From Thunnus maccoyii (taxonomy: Eukaryota; Chordata; Actinopteri; Scombriformes; Scombridae): a stretch of DNA of 64,000 nt. The position numbers and the translations under genes are program-made. This document shows, one piece after another, positions 52,901 through 61,100 of this stretch. The DNA lies in NCBI RefSeq assembly GCF_910596095.1, contig NC_056547.1, positions 28,213,647-28,277,646 of the forward strand. Direction: 5' to 3'. Each line of letters opens with the position of its first letter. Within the stretch, counting starts at the first letter, position 1. Below the pieces are notes generated by a model that saw only the letters and a program-made list of their open reading frames with translations, did not search any database and was not told the origin of the DNA.

Positions 52901-55900
52901 ATCGGGGATCTTCATTTACTCCCCTATTTAAGACTTGGTCTTAACATCACTAGTATGTAAGTTTGAGTGTGGAGATAGCCTGCGAGTGCAGGTGTACAAG
53001 TCTGTCATCTCAGCCCAAAGTAAGGCAAAATACTGTGATCCTACAGTACCGACCCAAAACGTTCTGGTCCACTGGTTGCCACTTAAGGCTGTTACACATT
53101 TCCATGAAGTTTTACTCTTTTGAGTATCTATTTGTTCAGACAAATGCCAAGAATATCATAAGACAAAAGTGATCCAAATGGCAGTCCACTTTTAAAGTTC
53201 AACAGTGTGACACAACATTTTACAGAGAGAAAGAAAACATGACAAACTAGGGCAGACTCTAGGGAAGAAAAAAAAACACACAAACATCCTCCGCAGGATC
53301 ACTTTACTGCATTTCCTGTTCCTGCTCTCTCACTCTTTACTTATCTGACTGTTTGTGTACTTGTGTTACTAAAAGAGCAACAAAACACCACAGGGCTGTT
53401 TTCCAGTTCACTAGAAATACATCTGATCTTATGCCCTACGTGTTAATTTGTGGTGTGATTGGTGGTAACATATTTAGTCTCATGTGTTCTTGTCTTCCTA
53501 AAGTAATCAAAATTTGGTTTTGAAAATACTGCATTTCATTTAGAGCTTCAGTGTTTCTCACCAGACATGTAGTCATACTGTAGATGTTGATTTCAGATTC
53601 AAACTAATCTGCCAGTGTTTGCTAAAATGCTTTTGTCTTTGTTTCCTGCATGAATTCATTCCGGCCACTTTCCTCTTTCTCTTGGACAGCAGACTCACCC
53701 TGCCTCAGCTCTGATCAGCCCTGACGCTAAAGAGCTTTAGCAGCAAGTCTTTGTGATCACAGTATCCAACTTGACTACTGGCATGTGGAGTTTGCTGATC
53801 TCAAACATAGACAGCTCTGCACCAAGCTGGTGCACTGGGGACATTGTTGCAGATGTGATGAATGACCTGTCACAGCCTTGGGGCCAGCATCTAGTAGACT
53901 TCTGCCCTTACTGGCTGCATATACTGTACCTTCTACAGTGTTTCAGTATTATTAAGTGTCTGTTTCTCTGTCCAAAGCTTACAATGAACCTGGACATGTA
54001 AACAGAGACCTGGGATAAACCTGTGTTGGAGGTTGGTCTGAATGAGTCCAAAGCTGATATTTAATCTGACCCTGCAACCCTGCTTCTGACCTCAGTTTAC
54101 AGTACGCAGGGCTGACACTTTAGTTTGAAAGGTGAACAGGTGTTTCTAAGAAAGCTATAGGATTTCCTTTTGGCAAATAAACCAAACTAAAAGAATTGAA
54201 TGATTCCAAACCTGCTCAGTGGAAACACACTCTTACCTGTGTCAGAAAGCGATCTGAGGCATTGTTGTGCCGTGCCAGGACGAGCGGAGAAACAGGGTTG
54301 CTGTACTCAAACTGTGGATTGTAGTTGAAGTCAGACTTGAAAAACTTGGCCTTTTCTTTCTCCACATTAGACGGCTTGATGGCTGTAAGGATGCAGAGCT
54401 TCTTGGCATTTTCCACTTCCCGCGCGATAGCTGCTTTGTGCAGAGAGGGAAGTTTAGTGCGAGGGGAACTGGGGATGCACGTCCTCCGGAGTTGTGGAAC
54501 TGCGCGAGGGTTCAAGCCCATGGTGCTGCCCACTACTGCGATGCTCCGCGCTGGCTTAGGCAGATTGGAGCTGCTGCCTGAGAGGACACGATTTGTCTGT
54601 GCAGGTTTACTGCCGCCTTCTGAAGCCCGAATCTTTCTAGTAGCCATACCTGAACGGTTTCTCTTACCACATTTCACTGATGTCTTTGGTCTCTTGTGCG
54701 GAGACTGCTTCGGGCTCTTCCTCTCCTCCTCCTCAGTCTGCAGCAGGACGTTGTAGCTGCTGGAGCCAGTGCTGAAGAGATCTTTGAGGACACTGGAAGA
54801 AATTTTCTCCAGGTATACTTGGCTTGGACTCACTGGCTTGTCAGCAGTGTTTAAGATATACTTTTTGGACATTTCTACCTCTGGCCAGTGGAGTCTTTCT
54901 GAAAGAAGTAATATGAGATGCCAGTGAGAGAAGATAGTGAATCTGTTTGCTGCTTACTTTAGAATCACCTCATGTGCAGACCTTTTGTAGATAGAGTAGC
55001 TTGATAGCTTAATCCTCTTATCAAGGCAGGATAAAATTAGATCAATTCCAGTGCCAAGCTAAAAAGATATATTTTGTTACAGCAACTATTTTTACATCTT
55101 TGTTAACAAACCGACATTAGTGCAACTGCCCCTTCCCATTTGTTCCTTTTTATCCTCAATCATAAAGATGCAATCTGACACAAATGCACGTAATTTGACA
55201 TGTTTCCTGAACTGCTGTTACATCAGCAGTCCACGGCTATAAACCATTCCTTTTCATGAGTCAGTATCCCGTCCTCACAGAGGAAATTATTCTCATCATG
55301 TCTCCAGAGACTGCCAGTAGAGCACAGAAGTCAGAGTGCAGTAAGGTGAGCTGGAGCAACATTACACTGAGAGTAAGCTCTCTGTTCAGACAGGAGCACT
55401 GAGCTGGAATCCATGCAGCCACACACAGCACAAACTAATGACCTCAGTAGCAATGATTGGAAGAGGGGAAAGTACAAATTAGAGCTTCACTGCATGCTCA
55501 GCTACCAAATCAAATAATGTTATCTAACGCATCAGCTGATTATCTCATCATTCAGTTTCAGCTGATGTGACGTGCTATACTGTCACATCATAGTACAGAG
55601 TTATCTACCTACTATCCCTATCTAATGAATACTTGGTGTGTGAAAGTTTTATGAAGTTAATTAAAGACATTTTCAGTTTGCCAGGTAGCATAAATGAAAT
55701 TAAATATATGACAGCTAACAGTCCCAAATCACTGTTCACATGCAATTCAACCGCACAGCAAAATGATTCAATGGTCAAGCATCTCATTCCTAACTATTAA
55801 TGAAACTATCAAAGCACAATTTAAAGCATATAATAAGCAATAATCAGCATGATTCAGCTCTGAATAAGCCCACTAGAAAGCTCCTTTTCATACTGCCATG

Positions 55901-56312
55901 AGTCTTAACAACACAAGTGCATAGTTAACACTATACAATACAATATGTACGCTATATCAAGCAACTTAATATGGAGGCAGGAAAATGGGAAAGAAATAAT
56001 TAAAAATAGATGCTTTCTGATGCTTTCTATATTCGATTTTTTTATGTTCGTTAATGTTAGTATTAACAATTTAATTACTACCTAGCTGCAACTTCTATTT
56101 CACCTTATGACGACTGTTAACGCTAAGTTAGTTAACAAAAGTTACCATTATTACCATTATTACGGTATTATATTTAGCTAGTTGTATTATTAATGTTCCT
56201 GATATGTTATAACCTGCTAAGTTAAGTAGACACTTCTAGCTACGATCACAAGAAAATATGAGAGCACAAGACAAAAAAGAATATTACCTGTTACTTTTAT
56301 TGACTCCAGCAT
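46824..56312 (-). CDS. matcap2: Microtubule-associated tyrosine carboxypeptidase 2 (KIAA0895), seven coding exons
   Basis: The minus-strand exons are 56312-56288, 54898-54237, 49953-49810, 48865-48733, 48572-48267, 48107-48010 and 46982-46824. They join in frame to 508 aa, close to the length I recall for human KIAA0895 (about 520). The N-terminal third is basic, Ser/Pro-rich and probably disordered. The C-terminal part is the DUF1704/MATCAP peptidase domain. It has HEIGTH at 319-324 (HExxxH zinc motif) and EEGLA at about 354-358, the 'QEGLA' motif that probably gives the third zinc ligand. MATCAP1 removes the C-terminal tyrosine of alpha-tubulin, and the same role is inferred here. If translation starts at the internal ATG at 54872, the protein is 491 aa. 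Location beside eepd1 and anln matches human 7p14. Confidence 0.94.
46983..48009 (-). other. matcap2 intron 6
   Basis: Includes at about 47110-47290 a weak family B-like repeat and at about 47390-47860 other dispersed-repeat-like sequence ('ggaaacactaccacttttgtccacaggggcc'). No coding exon. Confidence 0.45.
48010..48107 (-). CDS. matcap2: matcap2 coding exon 6
   Basis: A 98-bp exon encoding CFSKDQVYLDGILKILRHRD then KINFPLLMTLGK after a split Gly codon. The minus-strand acceptor is CATTGCAG and the donor AAAG|GTGAGG. Confidence 0.95.
48267..48572 (-). CDS. matcap2: matcap2 coding exon 5 (second half of zinc motif, EEGLA)
   Basis: A 306-bp exon. It starts by finishing the Gly codon of HEIG, then THYFRGINNCHQPWSSSMGR, LNPTEEGLASIHS, and LYYTVYQASHMSFSQLF. 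It ends within a Gly codon. It carries the second His of the zinc motif and the EEGLA motif. The acceptor is GTCCACCAG and the donor CAG|GTCATT. Confidence 0.95.
48733..48865 (-). CDS. matcap2: matcap2 coding exon 4 (first half of zinc motif)
   Basis: A 133-bp exon encoding IVVQVTDDLLSRASMTVVNS, then RPTLTINISTAREHWLEGML and RHEI plus the first base of Gly. His and Glu of HExxxH lie at its 3' end. The acceptor is TTGACAG and the donor ATTG|GTGGGT. Confidence 0.94.
49810..49953 (-). CDS. matcap2: matcap2 coding exon 3
   Basis: A 144-bp exon in phase 0, 48 residues starting AVHIMELALHRYGSYEKFEQ and ending MEKEGCMGE. The minus-strand acceptor is CTCATGCAG and the donor GAG|GTGAGT. Confidence 0.95.
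49954..51640 (-). other. matcap2 intron 2, 3' part
   Basis: Noncoding. Contains a perfect 10-bp hairpin, GATTGCCTAC (50303-50312) and GTAGGCAATC (50326-50335). Nothing else is recognised. Confidence 0.45.
51644..52805. mobile_element. Long-TIR DNA transposon (MULE-like) with 9-bp target duplication
   Basis: Identical 9-bp direct repeats ACAGTTTCT flank the element (51644-51652 and 52797-52805). Inside, about 200-bp inverted arms face each other. The left arm starts GGAGGACGAAAAATG and continues through AAATGCAGGAATAAATAATT, with the mirror image on the right (GCAGAAATAAATAATTAAAT in reverse complement). Both arms then share TTTTATTTAGGCTATT. Only about 60 bp of non-repeated core remains. Long inverted repeats plus a 9-bp duplication fit Mutator-like elements. 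It is non-autonomous, AT-rich and located in matcap2 intron 2. A hAT-like element interrupts the left arm. Confidence 0.82.
51850..52465. mobile_element. hAT-like non-autonomous element nested in the MULE-like arm
   Basis: Begins TAGGGGTGC and ends GCACCATTA, an imperfect terminal inverted repeat matching 7 of 9. It is flanked by GTATTTTT (51842-51849) and GTATTTCT (52466-52473), an 8-bp duplication with one mismatch. The subterminal right end 'gatccgttgcacca' is typical of vertebrate hAT ends. Host-arm similarity resumes immediately to the right, which supports insertion. It is about 616 bp with no intact transposase. Confidence 0.75.
52806..54236 (-). other. matcap2 intron 2, 5' part
   Basis: No coding exon or clear repeat recognised. 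Short overlapping ORFs near 52930-53170 are not supported. Confidence 0.45.
54237..54898 (-). CDS. matcap2: matcap2 coding exon 2 (large N-terminal exon)
   Basis: A 662-bp exon. If translation starts upstream, it begins ERLHWPEVE; the internal Met at 54872 starts MSKKYILNTADKPVSPSQVY. It is rich in Lys, Arg, Ser and Pro (KSPKQSPHKRPKTSVK), followed by SNVEKEKAKFFKSDFNYNPQ and ARHNNASDRFLTQ near the peptidase domain. The acceptor is TCTTTCAG and the donor CAG|GTAAGA. Confidence 0.95.
54899..56287 (-). other. matcap2 intron 1
   Basis: AT-rich intron with no recognised exon, RNA or complete mobile element. Confidence 0.5.
56288..56312 (-). CDS. matcap2: matcap2 coding exon 1 (short upstream start)
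   Basis: Minus strand ATG at 56312-56310 encodes MLESIKVT and one further base before donor ACAG|GTAATA. It reads in frame across the splice into exon 2, adding 17 residues (MLESIKVTERLHWPEVE) before the internal Met. An in-frame TAA lies nine bases upstream, and position -3 is A. This start is preferred but not proven. Confidence 0.7.
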
Positions 56313-57860
56313 CCTCTGTTAAGGTATCTGTATGAAGCTCAAATACCCAGTTATGTTCGAAGATTACTAACGTTAGTTCGCCAAGTTAACCTAGCTACGT
56401 TAGCCGGCTAACGTTGTTCAAACAGTAACCCAGCGATGAAAGAAGATTGCCCGTAGTGATTATATTACCACAGGATACGCAGAAATAAATTTTAGAGCAT
56501 TTTCTAGCTGACAGCTGAGTTGACATTAAACGTCCCGCCTACACTGAGCCTCAGCCAAACTGACGAGAGAGAATCGGGCTCTCTGTGGTGCAGGCTCGGC
56601 ATCGACTTATCTGTTTCCATGGTTTCCATGTAAGCTACGCAACACACATTGATACTCATGGGAAATGAAGTCCATATCATAATACATTTAGATTCTGTAC
56701 AGAATATATCAAGGTTGGCTTTCATTGGTCAGTTTAATCAGTTTTCAGTGGATTAAATGTAATATTCCCTTGACTCTAACTCAAGTTATGGACTATAGAT
56801 TTATAGCCCTACCATAAACACTGATGTGTCCATGTTTCACAGCAATTCAGCAACACTGTAATAGTAACAATAAACTAAAACGAAGGTAGTTGATTCCAGC
56901 TTTTTTGTACAATGACTTGAAGGTAACGTGAAACAATAGAGTCTTTTCTACAAATAGAATGTGACAGGTTAATGAGACTGAAAAATGTGCTCAACTAATG
57001 TGATCACAGTGACACATGACTTTGCCCTAAGATTACTCAACACTGACCCATTTACAAACTCTACCATAAAAGGTAGAGTAAATTAGTTTATATTGTAGGG
57101 ACTAGCAAAAGGAATACGTTATACTGACAGTTTTTAGTAGCTTAACTCTACTATTTTTAACATAATAATTTCTATTTAGAAAACACTTATCCATTATCAG
57201 GCATGTCTGTAAATCTTATTTGATAACACAATTGTTTTAACATCTTATGGTAACCTACTATATAAGGTTCCTTTTACAGCTGAAGCTGAGTCCAAAGATT
57301 ATGTATGTGATATAAAACACAATTACAAAACTTGCAGCCTTTTGTGGCTGACATATAATTTCTATATATATATATATGTCAGTTGATTGCAACTAAAAAA
57401 TAAAGATGTATAATTTATTTTACCATAATGAGTCTAGCCTATATTTGGCATACTAAAATTTATAGTGATAGCTCAAACTAGTTACCAGTTTAGCAAACCA
57501 AGAGAATATTTGTCTTAAATGGTTCAATCTGTAAATGTGCGATTAAGCAAAAAAAGCAAATGTTAATGAGAGGTTAACATTTTCATAACCCTAGAAATAG
57601 CAGTTTTCAATAATGGGGTTTTCTCTGAAATATAATCCAGTAATGCTCAGTGTTAGTGAACAATGGTTTTGTGGTCTTGTCCATTTTAAATCCCCATTGT
57701 TTTCATTATTCTGTAATAAATATGTATATTAGGTCCAGTATGTGTACGTTTTGACCGTTTGTTTTCAGCATTTGAGTACACAGATGACTGATTCATAGGA
57801 AGTAGATGGTCTGGTCTGGGTGGTGCTGTGCTGTTGACAGCGTTTTTCGATACACTCAGG
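56313..57860. promoter_or_regulatory. Divergent matcap2/anln intergenic promoter region
   Basis: About 1.5 kb between head-to-head genes. The matcap2 side (56330-56540) carries AACGTT hexamers at 56369 and 56410 and a TAGCCGGCTA palindrome. The middle is AT-rich with a short TA tract near 57365. No coding ORF is supported. Confidence 0.6.
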
Positions 57861-57865
57861 CTGTG

Positions 57866-57976
57866 ATTGGCTGAGCATCTGTAAAACCCGAATCCTTCGT
57901 TCTGATTGGCTCCCGAGCGCTTCGTTTAAGTGGTGGAGTCGGCGCAGTAGGCGCAGCGCTGAAATTCAAATTTGAA
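57866..57976 (+). promoter_or_regulatory. anln: anln core promoter with two CCAAT boxes and a palindromic CHR
   Basis: GATTGG (inverted CCAAT) occurs at 57865-57870 and 57904-57909. The 12-bp palindrome TTCAAATTTGAA at 57965-57976 contains the CHR motif TTTGAA on both strands. A GC-rich AGCGCT lies just upstream, in the usual CDE position. CHR plus NF-Y sites mark G2/M genes controlled by MuvB/DREAM, and mammalian ANLN is such a gene. The transcription start is probably within about 50 bp downstream. Confidence 0.75.
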
Positions 57977-58064
57977 CAGAAGTTGTTTTGTGAAGAGAGA
58001 GGAGAAGCCGAGAAGAGACAACAGAAGCTGAGAGTCGCTCAGCCTACCTCACCGCGTCCTGTTT

Positions 58065-58079
58065 ATGTACACACAGTAG
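58065..58079 (+). promoter_or_regulatory. anln: Possible 4-codon upstream ORF in anln 5' UTR
   Basis: ATG TAC ACA CAG TAG lies 64 bases before the anln start codon, in the probable 5' UTR. It could modulate translation if the transcript starts upstream of it. Confidence 0.4.
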
Positions 58080-58143
58080 TGTACTAGACTTTTAAAATAC
58101 CCAGTTGTTGAAATATTGTTCGAGTAGGGATAAATTATCCGGA

Positions 58144-58161
58144 ATGGATCCATTTACCGAG
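58144..58161 (+). CDS. anln: anln coding exon 1
   Basis: Encodes MDPFTE, followed by donor GAG|GTGAGT. The 5' UTR probably begins near 57990-58020, shortly after the CHR palindrome. Confidence 0.95.
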
Positions 58162-61100
58162 GTGAGTCGAAGTAGCATTAGCTGCGGTAACGTTAACGTT
58201 ACCTGCTAATGCTAACTAACGTAACCTTTCTCATGTTTATACTGTTATTAATGTTAGATACATGTTTGTTACTGCCTGAGACCAACCTTTTTACTCACAT
58301 AGGATTTTAACGTAGGCTAAGTTCACAATACAGAAATGTATAGTAACGTTAATACATGAAATAAGGACAATGTCACGTGTTTTTTCTTTGTCTTGTCAGT
58401 TGTCAGCAACCATAAATCTGGCAAAATACGAAATAACACTAATATGTAGTTTGTATGTGAAACGTCTCACGGCAGCAGGTTTTGAAGACGTTTGAGTAAC
58501 GTTCGTTGTTAACGTTAAGCAGTTCTAAAAGTAATGTAGCCAGGCTATTTACTTGCCAGTCGCTTATAACGTTACTGTATAATAACTCCTATACCCACGT
58601 GTTTCGTCCACGTATTGTTCATTCACGCAGCCAAAACACATCACAATCAGTGTAACGTAACGTTCCTCAAATTAAACAGCTTTGTCTCCATTTAAGGCAA
58701 TGGTATTTGTCAGCACTGGAAATAGTCCAACACTTGACCCACCTTTCTTGAATTCCTCTTTTTTCGTTAACGCTCTCAACTGACGTTGGAACCACAGACT
58801 ACAAATGATTTATATCTGTGTGATCACAACTCTTGTCACTCTAGTTCCTGGATTTGAAAATTCAAATCCAGCAACCGCAAGCAGGAGGGGCTCATTCTTG
58901 AGGAATGCTGCTAAATGTGACTTCATGTTTTCCACAGTGTCTGGAAAGAGTGGTGCAGGCACTGCAGTGCAGCTGCAGGAATGTGTTGGGGCTTGCACAG
59001 TTATCTTACAGTACAGTAAATCAGATTGTGTGACAGGATGCGTTTGAGGCTAAGGAAAGGGAATGTCAAATAAAGAAAAGAGGAAGGAAAGAGAGCAAGC
59101 AAACAGAGGCCTCTTTATCTAGGGTGGGGGACTGTTTTGTGTGTCCTCAGCCGTAATGTTATTTGCTGTGCTTAGTTCCACATATTTGTATTTTCAGATA
59201 TACAGCACTTAACTTTAAGGATGGAGAATCAGCATATTTTTTATTTTTTATTTTTTTAAAGGCACAGAATAATTGTCTCACAACAACGACAGTGTAATTA
59301 TGAAGAGGTCTGATTCGCTGATTCCATGACACAGCATATACTCACAACTATGCTGCAGTGCCAAAACGTACATTACCAGTCAAAAGTTGGATACACCTTC
59401 CCATTTACTTGAATGAGAAAGTGTGTCCAAACTTTCGAATGGTACTGTACGTACAGTTAGAAGATGTAAAAGGGGGGTTGCCTGATTTGCAAGTTTCCCA
59501 TGCATAGCAACTGCGAAACTGTAGGGGAAGTTTGACAAGAAGAGACTTTGTTGAGGAACATAAAGGGCTCATTAGACAGAAATATTTTGATCTCAAACCT
59601 CTTCTCATTGGCTTTTTTTAAAGATTGATTTCAGCTGATTACTATGAACACAGTAGTTTAGTTTGACTCAGTCCCACACACACCATCCTGCTGCCAGAAA
59701 TACTCACTAGAGCACCAAATCTGGATTGATCTGCAGATGAAAATCATTCTCAACAAATGTACCATTTCCCATTTCCTCCTGTTTAAGTATTTTTTGCTAA
59801 AATACAGTTGCCAGCTGATTGAGGAAATGATTGAGCCTTTTTAAAAAAATGAAACTATATATTTGATCTGTGATCAAGAATTTATGTCTTCAGAAGGAAC
59901 AAATGCGCTTGGGGCTGAGTGCCGTAGACAGGGTAGGGAAGTCAGAAAGGACTGAGAGGCAGACTCAATGTTAATTCATGTTTGTGCCGTCTGCATGGGT
60001 CCATGTGATGTAAATCACATGTCATCTGCTCACGTCCACCAAGATTTGCACGTAGCACAAAATTCATGACTGTGCAGACTGTACACACTACAAGTGTGGC
60101 TGCATGCATTCAAGTCTGTATTGAAGTATGAACAAAATTTAACTCATTGGTTTGGGTCTTTTCATGGGATTTGATGACAACAATATAGAATAATGCCAGC
60201 CTTATTCTTTAGCTCAAGCCCAAGAGAAACTAAAGGCTTAAAAAAAACCCCTCAAATTTGTGAACACTTATTAGTTACTTACAAGTTGTAGCCATAACTC
60301 AGTTATTTGGTTTATGTGGATGCATAAGAGCAAATGTTTGCAACTTTATGGACATTGACTTGATGTGGGAGCAGTCTTTAGCAGAAAACACATTTTTGGT
60401 CATTACAAAGGTCCATTTCTGCTGTACAGGAGGTGAACACAATAAAAGCAGCAAAACAATAAGAGTACAATAATATTTTAATATAATATCATTCTGCCTT
60501 TGTGCAACTAAGTGTATAATATTATTATTGTAAATCACTAATGTAAAATGTTTAGACTGTCAAATCTTTTACAATTTTTGAGATTGTAGTATATGGTGGC
60601 GTTGTGATGTAAGTTGTACCTAATACAATAAAACACTGCACATGTGTATAAAGCAGCCATTGGAATAACTGCTTTTGTCAAACCAGAAACTGTTGGAGCG
60701 GACCCGGGCTCGCAGAGAAAACCTGCAGAAGAAAATGGCAGAGAGACCAAATGCAGCAAACAGACAGATGGTCAAAAGACCCAGAGAGCCACTGGCTGAC
60801 ACCAATAGTGTGATCAGTGAGCCAGTTATTGATAAAGGTATGAGCACATCTCTTGTCCTGTTTGACCATTAAGTAGCAGCTGGTTTATCTTTGCTTATAT
60901 TTTCCTTCCACTTTGTCCCAGTTCCACAGGCGTCATCCAAGCCTTCTCCTTCCAAGCGCAGTCGCTCAGGGGAAAATGTCCAGCCTTCAGTCAGCGAGGA
61001 GAACCAGGAGCCAGTGACGACACGACCTGTGTCCTCTATCATCCCAGATCCTCCCACAAACAAGAAACCCCCGGTTGGCCCTGCCAGTGTACGGTCTGCC

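Noticed and set aside
53700..53730. GCTAAAGAGCTTTAGC hairpin
   Set aside because: A 7-bp stem is too short to stand out in a 64-kb window.
54267..54756. 143-codon plus-strand ORF
   Set aside because: It is an antisense shadow of the large matcap2 exon, which has splice and homology support.
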